From: Morella rubra
Taxonomy: Eukaryota; Streptophyta; Magnoliopsida; Fagales; Myricaceae
Direction: 5' to 3'
NCBI GenBank assembly: GCA_003952965.2
Contig: CM025855.1
Coordinates: 1,020,840-1,084,839 of the forward strand
DNA length: 64,000 nucleotides
The translations under genes were made by a program, and so were the position numbers. The notes under the pieces were generated by a model that was not told where the DNA came from, did not search any database, and worked only from the letters and a program-made list of their open reading frames with translations. This document shows, in pieces, positions 46,464 to 64,000 of the stretch. Every line of letters begins with the position of its first letter. Position 1 is the stretch's first letter.

Positions 46464-49263
46464 TTATAGATAGTTCCACAGACCTTCAACTTCCTCAAAT
46501 ACTACTTCCTTGATCAATTCAGCAGCTGCGTGATACTCAAAGCTGCCAGAAGTACGAATAACATGCACCCAGTAAGATCAATTTTCTGAATAGGCTTTTA
46601 TTGCAACTCTCACAGGAAAATTTATTGATTACACATAAAGGATTTAATAGCAAAGCTTTTGGTTTCTTTCTTCTTAGTATGCTACAAGCTTCAGTAGTAG
46701 GATCTTGGTGAGAACAATTTGAAGTTATGCAGGCCATTATCCATAACAAGACATACACAAACCCATAAGAAAGAAGTAATCTTTAATACTTTTGGCCAAG
46801 ATTCATAAGTGAAGAAAGTCCACATGCATGGCAAAATCAAGCTTCAAATGCTTGTTACAAGCATTCTGAAGACAATAAGACATTCCGTTCGCATAAGTAA
46901 TGATTATATCATAAGGATAAAAGAATTAAACAGGTAACAGACCAAGTGTTCGCATTCCTTACCTATTCGAGAAGGCCACTTCAAGTTCGTAGTCAGATGC
47001 ACTCTTAGTAGCTTCAACTAAGACAGTTACAATTTCAGTCTTCCGAGTACTAGCCATGAGTAGATCATACTCTGTAGGAATGATTATTGCGAAGAAATTA
47101 TCACTAAGTTCACTCAAACACATCTTTTCTACAGCTGCCAGGGCAATCCTCCGTTTAAGTGCATCAGTCTCCGGATCAAGAATATAAATGGCAAAGTCAG
47201 TAATTAATAGGATACGCCTTTTCATCTTTCCTGAACCAGTGAACTTCAAAACTTTATCAGCAAACAGAACTTGCTTGTCACCTGTATAAATCAAAAACGA
47301 AAATGTAAGAAAATTTATAAATGTAACTAAGAAGCACCAAAATTATTTATAATGTAACTCATGAACCCTAGTCTCCTATATCACAAGATGTACACTCAGA
47401 TTCATCAACTATCATGCCCCTTCATCCAATCAAGGACATGCAAAAGTACAAATACATCAGAAAATGTTTTTCATGTAATGTTTATATCCAGGCTTGGTGT
47501 ATCAAAACGTAGGTTATTCTTAGTCTTTAACTGGTGGAGGGAAAGCTTCAACTTTTGTTGCTTGGAAACATATACAGACAAAAAAAGAACATGGAATCTT
47601 GATGGCTATTGAAGTGCAGAAGAATTTTTAAAGGTTGCAGATATTTAGGAGAAAAAGCATTTGAAGGTCATTCTCAATGGGAAGCGGTCATAGTATTTAG
47701 GTTGTTGCACTTACGTTTTTAATGATGGGATAACTTTAGGAAAACATGTCAATGTGATTTTTATTTATGGTGTCATGGAAGGGGCATGGTTTGGACTGAA
47801 ACAAGTAAGAAACTCTGGCTTTTGAGCTGCACCCTGGGCCATGAATGGTCCCCAAGAACCCTGGTTTCAATTTATGAACTTCGAATGTTATGGACTATAG
47901 TATTTGTTAAAGTTTTCTATTATAAGAATTTTTATAGATTGCGATTAGAATCTGCTTAGGCTGAAACTTTAGAAGACCAAACCTCAGAATCTCACCGTGG
48001 TCTTGTAGAATTCCCAACAAGGATAATTTTAGGTTTAATTGCAGTCTCAGCAATAGAAGAAAGCACAATATGCTAAACATTTCATTTCTCCAAGTTGTTC
48101 AAAATACATGTGCTAGCATCCGCATGTTTGCAAATAGCCAAACCCAAATGTCTAGAAAAGGTAGAAAGGCCGACTGAAACAAGTAACCCCTGACTCAGGG
48201 ACTTGCACTACCTAGCATCCTCGTTTCAATGTTCATTGGCTCCAATCAATTAAACTTCGTGCTAACCAAATGTACCCAACATTAAACCTACTTCTTTTAT
48301 TAAAGCAAACACTCGGATCAAAGCAATACGTTGAAAGTACAAAGTTTAAGTTTAAGGATTGTTCTGATCAAAGATAACACAGAACAAGAATGTGGTCCAT
48401 CAAAAACCATCAAAGTAGTTCCATTTAGATTGCATTCAAATTGCTCTAATGCAAACTCCTCTAAATTTTATTGGCTATCATACACATGAGCAAATGTATA
48501 CTTTCTATAAAAACAAAATTTACCTTTTCCAAGAGGAAAACTTTCATACTCTAAGATCTTGGGCGAAATTATAACCATAGAAAATGTCTCAGAGCATTTT
48601 ATCCACATCTCCGAGTTTAATTTAATCAAACAACAATATTCAGGCCCAAATCCGGATATTCCAAGCATGCAATTCTTAATGGCCAATGTCAAATCAATGG
48701 TAACCGTCCATGCAGATTAGAGAAAGGAAAACCTCCATTCCCCAATCAATTCCAACTAATTCCAAGTTTTGATTTACCAGGTGCAAAATATACAACCAAA
48801 TTCGATCACTGTCAAAATCTACATAGATCCTTGTCATTTCAGGTCCCAACCCCAACAACTTAATCCCAAAACCCGAAACAGGAAACCATTAGGATATGAG
48901 ACAAGCTAAATTAATCCAGGACACAGCAAGCAAGCGTTTTTGGAATCGGAATTCACGTCTGCATAAACATATATGTGTATGTACTTATAGAGGACCTTGT
49001 TTCTGCAAAAGCTTAATCAAGTAGGGGTGCGAGGCGATGTCGATATAATCGCCCTTACGGTCTCTGTGAAGCGACGCTTTTCTTCTGACTTTGACGCCCA
49101 TGAACGGCTCTTGATCCTCGGTCACATTGCTATCTAACGATCTTGATCCCCTTCCACTGTTCTCTTCTTCGTCGACGTCGTCAGCGTCGGCGGCGTCGTA
49201 TTTAGGTGGCTGCGATTGGGCCTCCTCGATTTGGACCCGCCTCTGGGATCTGATCCGATCCAT
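46464..49263 (-). CDS. Myosin-I tail (TH1)-domain protein, three exons, 221 aa
   Basis: Exons on the minus strand are 49263-48996, 47281-46963 and 46542-46464 (stop TAA). Phases match and the total is 666 nt. The first 60 residues are hydrophilic with an acidic stretch (D-A-A-D-A-D-D-V-D-E-E-E). A TH1-like fold follows from about residue 60: F-M-G-V-K-V-R-R-K-A, G-D-K-Q-V-L-F-A-D, K-M-K-R-R-I-L-L-I-T-D, I-Y-I-L-D. In myosin-I tails TH1 binds acidic phospholipids; plants lack class I myosins but carry such stand-alone proteins. A peripheral membrane role is thus an inference. The exon-1 donor (CAAG/GTCCTC) is weak but gives the right phase. The 3' half is duplicated next door at 43.9-45.6 kb. 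Confidence 0.87.
47282..48995 (-). other. Intron 1 of the TH1 gene
   Basis: A 1.7-kb intron. The part nearest exon 2 (47282-47400) is repeated at 45505-45625. The rest shows no ORF of interest and no identifiable element. Confidence 0.75.
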
Positions 49264-50460
49264 TTTGTTCGGGCTCAGCGAGGAAGAGCGAGGTGGAGAA
49301 AGAGAGAAGAGGGAGGGCTAAAGCCGTTCGGTGCGCACCACGTGAAGGATGCGAATCCGGTTTCTTTTGTCGGATTCTCAACCGGGTATAGCACGCCAGC
49401 CAAGCCACGTCAATTATCTTGGTGGCGGCTAAAACTAACGGTAGATTCAGAATTTAAAGCATCAGTATTAGATCAGATAAATGCTTGGTATTTTTTTTTT
49501 TTTTTTTGTTCTTTTTGGTATTTTTGAGAAGAATTTAATTGTTTAAAATCTTTAGGTGTGTAGGGTTTATTTCTAAAATTAATCCTAAACCGTTAGATTC
49601 TTTTTAAAAGAATCTAGGAAGAACTCATGAAAGACACCAAATATTGCTCGATTAGATTAACTCAGGTGACGAAGTCACTGGATGGATCAGTCTCACCAAA
49701 ATTATTAATCAGTCTCTTCAAAATTTTTTTACAGTTGAATTTAATTAGTATAAATATTAAATTAAATCCATTCAAACTTAATACATGTAAATAGGTATAT
49801 GAATTTTTTTATTATAAAAAAATATATCATAATCTTCTAATTAAATTATTTAAGAGAATATGATTAAAAGAAATAAAAAATAAATAAATATCATTATTTC
49901 TACATTCATGCATTTAACTTGGTTTCCGAACATATTAATACACAACGTATCTACCCATTACTAAGTTGAATAAATAGAAAATAATATTGTAACCTCTAAA
50001 ATATAAGATCTTCCATTACTAAAGTAAGAAAAAAAAGGTTTGGATGCTTTGAATCATGAAAATGATTCTGAAATGTTTTTGATTAGGAGATGTTTGGGAG
50101 AGCCGGCATTGTTCGCTTAACCTTCTTTGCGCAAAAAGTTTGATAGCTACAGGGAATGTAAAGTCACGCGGGGTATATGTGACTCGTGAGCTTTGGATTT
50201 TAGAGAAGCCGAACACAAACAAAATTTGTCAACTCTATAAATTTCCAGCCAATCACCACCCCGTTGACTGCTTTTAGTAAATTCCGCATAAATTAAATAA
50301 AAAGACAAAATTGAAACCAAAATTAAGTCCATCCAACTGTTCCAAAGTAAAAAGAACGCGGCCTTTCAAGACGACGTCGTCTTGTAAAAGTGAATCTCCA
50401 CCGCTGATTTATCTACAGGCAACACGGAAAGCGAATTTATTTATTCATTTATAAAGTAAG
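49264..50460. other. Divergent intergenic region between TH1 and E2 genes
   Basis: It should contain the TH1 5' leader and both promoters. The middle (49700-50020) is strongly AT-rich. I see no gene. Confidence 0.55.
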
Positions 50461-50717
50461 AAACGGTAATCGCGTTGGGCTGTGTCCAACTTTCGGCGTC
50501 TAAAAAAGCATTTCGTACAGAGAACGCCAAGCAGGACCCACATCCCATAGGGAATCGAATTTTAACCAATCAGAGACAGCCGGACCAGGCCCTTTCCATT
50601 AAAAGTCACCACCTCATCGAATCAGCATTTCCTCCCTCTCCTCTTTCCTTTCCCTCGCTCAGAAATCACGAAGAAGGCTACGCAACGAAGGAGGATCCTA
50701 AATCTCCCTCTCTCTTG

Positions 50718-50865
50718 GTACGATGTCCTTCTCTAGCTATATATATGTCTCTAGGCTTATGCATAGGCGTCTTTGTGTATGGTCTGCGTCTGGTGCCTGT
50801 TTGGTTTGGGGTTGTTTGGTTTTGTGATCTGAGGAGGGTGAGTTTTGGATCTTCTGTAAATCTAG
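50718..50865 (+). promoter_or_regulatory. Leader intron of the ubiquitin-conjugating enzyme gene
   Basis: Donor TTG/GTACGATG and acceptor AATCTAG/GGTTTTCG lie just ten bases before the ATG. Leader introns close to the start are common in plant E2 genes and often raise expression. Inferred from splice signals. Confidence 0.6.
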
Positions 50866-50875
50866 GGTTTTCGCG

Positions 50876-55485
<4,610 letters not shown>

Positions 55486-56320
55486 ACAAGCTGGAGAATG
55501 CGAGGGGGAGGGCACTTTTCTTTTGATTGTATTTCAGCGTATGTATCCATGTTTGTTGTCTCATCTATCCTAAAATGAACCAAAGCAGGTTCATAACATG
55601 TAACTTGTCCTCGCTCAAGGATGAAAGAAAAACATACTGTCCTCTGCCTCGTTGTTTGTATGGATTATTTGATCTTTAGACCAATGAAATGTGTCCCCAT
55701 TAAGATTATTGCCCCTGATCCTTTTGAGTACTGCATCACAATCTCAGTTTCCGGTTGTCGATTTCTGTTGGAAGAGGACTTCCTGGAACTTCGTGTTGTC
55801 GTCTGTATGATTTTTGATGAAGCATGCGACTCAGTTTGTGTGGTATCAGTCTACCAAATGGAAAAGCTTCAGACGAGGTGGGAAAGACTTGAGTGAAAAA
55901 TTCGGCCTTAGGTGTTCTTTATTGCTTGGCCATTGAAAGGCAGAGAAAGGAGAAAGATCCGTGTGGATAATTGAAAGAATGACCTCTGTTTTAAGCAGCT
56001 TTTCTCCCAGGAAATTTGTGCTGCTATTTCAAGATACGAACTCAGACATAATTCTGTGCGGCTGTTTTGGGGAGTGGCTCAAAATAATTTCTTTTCGAGA
56101 AAGAATGCTCTACTGCTGCCGGCTGCCGACTGCCGTGCTACGTCTCTGAAGCTATGCGAAAACAATCGACCCCTTCTAAAGGCCCCATTTCTGCGTAAGG
56201 CTTCCCACAACCCAAACTTCGAACTCGATCCGTCTTACAACGAAGGCCTGATCTAACCTTCAATATATTTTCTGGGCCCTGGATTATCCGCAATTGAGCA
56301 AGGAACTCAGGCCGGCATAT
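55486..56320 (+). other. 3' untranslated and flanking region of the E2 gene
   Basis: No gene. The 3' UTR probably ends within the first few hundred bases. Short ORFs here lack protein-like features. Confidence 0.5.
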
Positions 56321-59300
56321 TGCTACTTCAGTTGGCCTTTCTTTAGGCCTACCTTTTTTTCTTTTTTCTTTTTTTTTTGGGGTTTCTCAGCAGTCTACTT
56401 ATTAGATTACGAAAACTTAGTTCGGATCTTACAGTTTTTTTCTTTTCGAAGGAGGGTAACACAAATCTACACTAATATTATATATTATATATTATATTTT
56501 GTTCTTTTGTAAGACGGCATTCTTAATATCTTTTCTATTTTTAAGGTTCTTTTTTCTTTGGAACTGTCATATCTGATTCTAAGGTCTGGAGTTTTATCTT
56601 TTTCGGTGGGAAGATTCAAAGGTCGACTTCTTAATAACAATCTTCTAAACAAATATCTTACAGAAGGGGATATACGTATACAAAGCAGTTTCTAATGAAA
56701 AACATGAAGATATCTAACCGATAATGCTTAGTTTTTTAAGGTGAAAAAGTTAAATAATAAAAAAAAAAGATTGTTTGTAATTTTTTTTTTCTTTTGGTAA
56801 TACGAATTTTGTTAAATAAAGGATAAAATGTCCAAAGCGCTTTAGCCATATGAATTGACATATATATCTATATATTTGACCTAATTACATTATATTGGAA
56901 AATAAATATCTTCCACACATGCAGTACTTTATTTTAGTCAACCACTTTTTTTTTTTGTGATATTGATTTACGATTTTTCTGCACTTCACTTTTTGATTTT
57001 TAATTAGGGTCAATTCGTTTCTCAAATAGAATCAGTACTGTTCGTGCGCCAAACTCTCTTCAGCGTATAGGAATGCCTCTTGTTTGACAGTAACGTAGTT
57101 TCTTATAAGAGTGCTAACGCGGCTAAAGGGCACTGATCAGGCAATCATCTTTGAACGTGTCATGTGAATTCTGTATAGACCATTTGGTTTAATGGGGATT
57201 TGGAGGCTTCTGAACTCCCAAGCTACCTTAATTAGTCGATCGTGTGCTCATATTCTTCTTGCATGTACAACGTAAGAAGAAACCACAAGTGTCTTGGAAA
57301 TAATTAAGCATCCCCACGGCCACCGCCCCAGCTAGCTGCAGGTAGCCACACCCATAATTAAATCATGCTTTGAGCGCGAAGTCAAACACGCAGGGCCCTG
57401 GCTCTTTATATATCGACGTGACTGTGAATCTCTTGCTGCGCATGCATGCTTTAAGCCAATGGCCCTTGAGCCATGGGAGGATTAAGGCCGGACAGGAACA
57501 CAGGGTTTGAAACCCTATTCACATGGGATATTATCCTGCTGGGCGCCGGTCAGTAGATTAACAACAACATTTGTTTATCCTATATATTAAACCCCTCAAC
57601 AGATATGGACTCCCTGAATTAGTTTTCTTGTTAAGTCAAACCGCGGTTTAAAGCTTGATCACCCTTAGGTTCAGCTTGAACTCGGTTAACATATATTCAA
57701 GGTATTATTTGGTTTATTCTTTTTGTGTGTGTGTTTTTTTAAAAATTTTATTTTATCAAACTTCTTTCTTTTGTTGGGGTTAACGGGTGTGGAGTACTAT
57801 CGCTTTCGATCAATGTCCGGCCACTGCAGGTAATTGGTTCACCTCAGTTATGACTGATCTTACATTAGTTGGATCTTCAAATAAACTTTGAGCTACATAA
57901 ATCTGGACATTGGTACTTGCACCAATCTCGATTAATATTTGAGGACCAAAATCAAGCTCATGTAGTGGCATGGAACAAGATATTAATTAATTGAAATTCA
58001 TGAGTACTGAATTACTGGGTTTCTTTAAATTTACAAGCAAAACAACCTCTTTTCTCACAAAATTTCAACGAAGAAAAGTATAATTTAAACGCTACATCAT
58101 AGCTTTCATCAAAGTAGGTCTATGCACTAATGTTTAATTATGTTAGTGGAATCTGGTTTTCCTTATGTATCTTTATAGTCACACACCTCGAGCTTCTATT
58201 CTGTCATGGGAATATGATTTTGTGCATAAAAAATAGTAACAAAAACCAATGTATATATATTTGTGTGTGTCGGAATATATATTTATTAGCAAGTACCTAT
58301 CAATTCTTTTACCGTATATCGATGATAAACCACGTCGCAGCAACGACTTTAAGAAGCCCGGAAAGTCACAAATTAGTGAAGAACAATGCCCTTGGAATGC
58401 CAACCAGCTTGATAATAATTTAACATGTTCTGATCTATTATCCCATGGAAACCGAACATGACCTTTCTTCAAAATCTTAGGACATGGAGACCCATTTTAA
58501 TTTGTTTATATATAATATCTATATATATACTGTTTTATGACTAATAATTAACTATACATGCGCGTCGAAGAATCTTCGAACGGTACTTGATAATCCGAGT
58601 CCAAACTCTAGGTCAAAACTAATATAAATCCAGCAAACAGGTCGTGCCCACGAGTGGGGAGCGCATGCTCCCTAAAATCAGGTTCATTAAATTGCAGAAA
58701 CAAGTACCTAATCCCAAGTTCCAAGTGGTAGAGGGCAGGCAGCTTGTCTCTGCTGAACGACAAGGGCATAAGCCTGAAGTTATGACTTCGATCCACTGGT
58801 GTGGAAAGATTTCCATGGAATTTTTATGTGGCGAATTGTCAAGTCTTCAGTAATTGGGTGCAAAGTGGTCACTGAGCTGGACTTGTCTGGTGTGAAGCAC
58901 ATTATATAGTTAATTAGTTTCCTAATGATAGCTTGAATCATTTGATAACCACTAATTATTAATGTCTAACCACTATAAGATCAAATCAAGTGAGTGAGTA
59001 CAATAATATTATAGAAACCTAATTAATTTGGAATGCAAAATTTTTCTTTTGTATAATATCAGAAGGGTCTCATGCGGTCCACCATGGGTCCACATGGATA
59101 AGATTGCCCAATCGACTCATGCCACATTGGAATGGCGATTAAGTGAAATGATGTTAAGTTATAAGTACTTAACATGTGAGTTACATGGTAATTGAATCAA
59201 TACATGACATTTGCTGGGTTTTTTCTCGGCAATTTTAAGAAAATCATACTTTTATATAGAAATTGAATTATGGGATTAAAGTAATTGGTTTTTCCCCCTC

Positions 59301-61240
59301 CACCCAAATCTTCCATACTCCCATATTTTGTGGCTTTTTGGATTTAAATCCAAACATCCTAACCAAAACCATTAATGTTCTTCAATCTCCAAAAACATAT
59401 TGAAAACACAAATTTATGAAAGAATAATACATGTTCCTCAAACAGACCCCGGATTTTGAGGCACCAAAAAGTAGCAATTTTTATCAGTCCCTCCCCTCAT
59501 TTTCAGAGCTTTATGGATCCCAAACCAATTAGCAAAAGGGAAATTGCATGACAGCCATTAGTATCTCTATAACTATCTCTGCATTACTCGCATATATACT
59601 TAACAACTTGTTTTCCAATTAGGGCCACATCACCTCACATGGGCAAGTACGCGTGCCACTTCTAGGGTCCTCTCAGAGGGCGTGAACAGCGCCGGTCACC
59701 GGTAGTCAAACAGTGATATTAACTGTCAGTTGCTTGGACGGACTGAGCCGGTCATCCCTCTGTCGTCAAGTCTCGGGACAAAGCTCCTTAGAGGCCAGTT
59801 AATGTATCTATACGCCTTCCCAAAATCTTCACCGCGAGATATACTAAAATATAAGTTTATGCATAAATTAATAGACACTGGACAGGTTGGAGACAAAGTG
59901 AGAGATAAGATTATTACAGATATTTCCTCTCGTTGTTTTTCTAAACGCCCTCGAGCATTGTTGGTCATAAAAGGTCCATTAATTTAATTTCTGCACTAAT
60001 TTTTGTGAATATTCTAAAGAACAGGCCCATCTGATGCTGTGACTACGTCCAAGTGCTCCTCTCTAAACACTTCAGCACATGATGCCCGCACGACGTCCCC
60101 CACTTAATTTACTAATTTCTCAGTTTGGAGCTATTTTGTTGAGCAACTCAAAGCCTGAGAAGAACGCAGATCAGTAGACTTGAATAAGAGCAATCAGTAA
60201 CAAGCACATATCTGCTTAATTTCTTTTTCTCAAGCGAATGATCTGTTGCGTGTTAAAGGTAGTACTATATAGCGTTTCCAGGCTTTAGATACTTCAGTGC
60301 AATTCTTAAAACTTAAGAAGGAAGGGCCATGTGATTCAGCTAACGGCTAACATACCAAGGGCCAAGGGATGCATACAGATGACTTTATTTTAAACTTTTC
60401 CAGATAAACTTGGGCAAGAATAATGATGTTGCAGAATGCCGGCCTTTTCCGTTCAAGTTCAAGGGCTAAAAATGGACAAGAGAAAGCGAAACAAGAGTGT
60501 TTCGTTTAGAATTGTGTAGAAAGAGAGAGAGAGAAACCAACATCTCTTGCTTCAAAGAGAAGCTTGAGACTCTAATATTTACCAACCGCTATTTATTTTC
60601 TTTATTGTAGTTCACCCAACTTCTTACAGCTTGCATCAAAGTCCGAGCTCCGTTGTTTGGTGCTCTAGCAGTATACGTACCAAGGCCGACACGATATTAA
60701 TAAAGCTTCAAATTCGTGTGGGGGTGGTCCTCCTTTTTAGGATGGATCTTGTCCATTATTTTATGATTTCAAATTTACTTCGAGAAATTGATTAATACAA
60801 GCTTTATCCTTTGGCCAAAAAATCAAAAAGCAAAAAAGAAAAAGAAAAGAAAGAAAGGTTTTCACCTCATTGCCTCCTGTCCCTAGTACTTCAACGTGAT
60901 ATCTTTTTGTCCCGTCTTAATGGATCCTATATATATATATATGATCTAGAGAACTCATAGCCCCTAAATAGTAGTATATGATTTTACAAATTCCTATCAG
61001 AGTGTTTATGTAGTAAAGAACTCAATTTCACTGATTTACCTAACCAATATATGATTGACAAACATGTTGATTGGAGAGCTTCTCAAGTCATGCTTAAATT
61101 CTGTGACTTGTTATATATAATAAATTTAATATTTACCCTCATATAAATTCTCAAACCATTCTCTGTACGGACACCTCTTGGTAACGAAAAACAGAAAGAA
61201 ATGACAAAAATATTACTATATACTCAAAAGTTTTATATGC
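56321..61240. other. Gene-free AT-rich region
   Basis: I found no ORF with recognisable domains, no tRNA and no clear transposon boundaries. Less AT-rich patches at 58600-58860 and 59640-59990 have no identifiable function. Microsatellites such as 60930-60943 (TA) are present. Confidence 0.5.
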
Positions 61241-62290
61241 CATATATATTAGGTATAATGACAAGGATTAATTGGGACAACGCAATATTAATATAGTTTA
61301 TGTTGATACTTCTTCCAACTTGTTTTTACAATTAATATCTTGTGAATTTAGGTGATTCTACCTAAAGAAAATCATGCTCATGTGGTTGTTTAGAATGGTA
61401 TTTGTCATGTACTTCAGGTATGACGAGGACCACGTAATAAAAATATTTTAGATTCTCTTCTCCCTCGAATTTTACATTAATTTCCTCTAATTCTCTTATA
61501 TTTAGTTTGATATATGATCATCATCCCCATAATTAATTTCTAGATCTGTTGAATGTGGAAAGAACAACTAAAAGAATGTAGAAATTTGGAGCTAATTTGT
61601 CTTCATTCCTTCATCTATATACGTACGGTACAACTAACTATAATCTGGATATATAATCTAGACTGCCTTTTCCTTTTTCTATTTGCTTGGTTTCTCTTAA
61701 TTTCAACCCATTATCGCTGTACAATCCTCCTTATTGATTGAATTTTATAAAATAAAAAAGGAAAAAAGAAAAGAAAAGAAAAATAATTGCTATCTTATAT
61801 TTCGTTGTTATTTTACTCCGTGACCATGTAATTATATTGCCATGTTTGAAAATTCATTCTACCTCTTGTCTTCACTATGCTTCTCTTAACTTTTCTTGTC
61901 AGTTTTATATATAATATATATACTACTTCCAAGTAGTTTTACAATATCCCCAAAATACAAGTACTAGTTGTACCTAAAGGAAATGAATTGTTTTATAAAT
62001 AATTGATATGTAGTTGTTTGGGTACTCTGTAATTTGTCATGTACATAAGGCATGCATGAGATGATGATCAGGACCACATAATACGTTATATCTGGAGATT
62101 CCTTCTTCTCTTCTTTCATCTATTCTTCCAATTCTCAATTTTACTTTAGGAACATCCCCAGTTGTTCTGAAATCTGGACGGCTTTATGTGCTACGGCAAA
62201 GAAATCTGAATGATGTGTTTGAGCTCTTTGTCTCCATGCTTCCGTATACTTAGGGTACGACCTGGATCACTTAATATAATATAATAAATA
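61241..62290. repeat. Diverged local repeats
   Basis: The blocks 61300-61450 and 61920-62080 share an ordered series of motifs: CTTCCAA, TTTTACAAT, TACCTAAAG, GTTGTTT, TGTCATGTAC, GGACCAC followed by TAATA. A third, shorter copy of the end (GGATCACTTAATA) lies at about 62240-62280. This looks like an old local duplication of unknown nature. Confidence 0.55.
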
Positions 62291-64000
62291 TATATATGTT
62301 CATATTTCTCTGTTTTTTTTCCTCCCCTGTTTCTATTTGCTCTATTTCTCTTAATTTAATTTAGTTGGCAGTTTCGTCATGTATTCATCATTTCAGGAAG
62401 TTTTTCTAGTATTATTTGCATACGTTTCCTTGCATATATCTCAGATTCTGATCTACGTCCATGCAGAAATTCATTATATATAGATAGTATCTGAGGTAAT
62501 TAGGAGGTGCAGTGCTCAGGAAGACATTAACGTAAGTTCGTGTTTGCTATTTTTTATGTTATATATTAGACACTGCATGCATAATAGTACTAGAAGACCT
62601 TATAACAATCGACTGCAATTTGAAGTATATTCTACATCAAAGAAATCTTAATTACCCTTTTCTCATGCGTTATGATCAGCAACCTCTGTGGTAATTAATT
62701 AGCTTCTTAATAGCAAACCCAAGAAATTTCCCACCTTCTTAATAAATTATATGCGCTCGTTGAACATCAAAATATAATTAACTTAATGGGTGAATGATAT
62801 GATAAAATTTAGAGATATATATATTGTATATTGACACCGCCAAAAAAGCTGTTCATATATTACACAGACGCACACAAGGACATAGCTAGCTAGGGATAAG
62901 GAGCACGAATCAAATGAATCAATCTAGTCGTGCTTCTCATCACCGTTGAAACACAACGAGGATGATTAGCCGGTTTCACTCGAATCAAGGGCATCTGGGG
63001 CTTGGGGCAAGTACTTAACTTCATCGATGATTGAGAGGGGGAATTAATGAGTAAAGAATTGAACAAGTATGTTGGAACCGATGCTCATTGACTTAGATTA
63101 TCACTACTTAGTCTCAGGAAGCCCACCAAATATACAGATGAAAACAAACAGAGAGAAAACAAAAGGCAAAATCGTTTGGGTTGCATATTATATACGTTTA
63201 TATGTATATATGATACCGGGAGTACTCTCCGACGCAGATCACCCGGTGTTTTGTCGAATTCGGTGTACTTAATTCCTTAGCTGTCTTTTTGTAATATGTT
63301 TCGCTTGGCTCAATAGATGGATGGGGCGCCAGAGTCCAAGAAATTGCTCTCTCTCTCTCTCTCTCTCACAGACAGCTGAAACGTTTTACGAAAAGTAACT
63401 ACCTGAAAACAGGAGAAAAGCGTTCTGATGCTACGTACTAGCGCATATGTCTTTTTCTTAAACTCTAACTTGAATCATTTGATTGACTATGTAATATAGT
63501 TCGTACTTGTGAAGCTTTTGCCGTTGACTCTTATGGGGTATGGAATCGTGCATGATGGTTCGAGCTCCGGGATGAAGATCTCATAAGACATATATAGAGA
63601 CATCTTACCCAAAAGACATTAGCGTGCGCTATGGTCCAGCTCCCAAAAGAATTCTGCATACATATATTTAGGGTACCTATATATAGAACCCAAAGAGAAG
63701 GGGGAGAACCGTACAATATTGTGAGAAGGGGTTCGTGGGATATATATATACAGAACATGGTACAAAGACATAATCATGCGAGACCGCCATCACATAATTA
63801 GCTCCATATAGTCCCTTGTGCTTTTACGTGCAGGCGTGCAACGCATGAAGACTTGCATTTTGCCCAATACATTTGGGTCCAAATGCTTCAGAACCGGCAC
63901 ATTCACGATCAACCTCTCTATCAGAATCTCTCTCTCTCTCTATATATATATATTTACACCTACTTGTGATTGTGAGAGCTTAACAACAATCTCTAGGCAG
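62291..64000. other. Gene-free right end
   Basis: AT-rich with a (CT)n tract at 63347-63367 and a CT/TA tract at 63928-63951. No gene is visible up to the window edge. Promoter of a gene beyond the window is possible but unsupported. Confidence 0.45.

Noticed and set aside
58600-58860. Possible SINE with tRNA-like box B (ACTTCGATCCACTGG)
   Set aside because: No box A at proper spacing, no A-tail and no target duplication could be found.
59726-59990. 85-codon plus and 80-codon minus ORFs
   Set aside because: Overlapping opposite frames without recognised motifs or splice context; most likely chance.
56321-64000. Possible microRNA hairpin in the gene-free tail
   Set aside because: I looked for the mature sequences of common conserved plant miRNA families and for matching arms and saw none.

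Overview
This is nuclear DNA of a flowering plant. Genes have GT-AG introns and AT-rich flanks, there is a plant-type initiator tRNA gene, and the transposon families (plant L1-type LINEs, Copia, Mutator-like and hAT elements) are typical. Gene content (EIX2-like receptor-like protein, BED/DUF659 protein, UBC8-type E2) fits a woody eudicot; I cannot name the species.

Left part (1-35.3 kb). A multi-gene block has been copied about three times in direct orientation. Its ancestral order is [BED-hAT gene, minus] - [UBA-domain gene, minus] - [5' flank] - [LRR receptor-like protein, plus] - [3' flank]. The copies have decayed reciprocally. The UBA gene is complete only in unit 1 (1106-3660). The receptor-like protein is complete only in unit 2 (23355-26075). 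The BED-hAT gene is complete only at the right end (30187-33711). The other copies are relics: RLP1 (two nonsense codons plus an antisense LINE), RLP3 (a short internal piece), a two-exon piece of the UBA gene, and two truncated hAT copies, one holding a degenerate Copia element. Mobile insertions with readable target-site duplications date steps of this history: two LINE tails, a foldback Mutator element, a small MITE, and a retroposon shared by all three units.

Middle part (35.6-43.6 kb). An initiator tRNA-Met gene (minus), a 1.2-kb Mutator-like element with 9-bp target duplications, and an LRR receptor-kinase gene of the At4g23740 type whose kinase C-lobe is broken.

Right part (43.8-64 kb). 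A three-exon myosin-I-tail (TH1) protein gene (minus, 46464-49263) with a degenerate copy of its 3' half beside it. Divergently placed is a four-exon ubiquitin-conjugating enzyme gene (50876-55485), with a ghost copy of exon 2 in intron 1 and a hAT-type MITE in intron 2. From 55.5 kb to the end I see no gene I can support, only AT-rich sequence, microsatellites and a diverged local repeat.

Functionally the intact genes concern extracellular perception (RLP2), ubiquitin conjugation or recognition (E2 and UBA protein), a membrane-lipid-binding-like TH1 protein, a probably domesticated transposase, and translation initiation (tRNA-iMet). There is no operon logic; proximity of the first three reflects the duplicated block.
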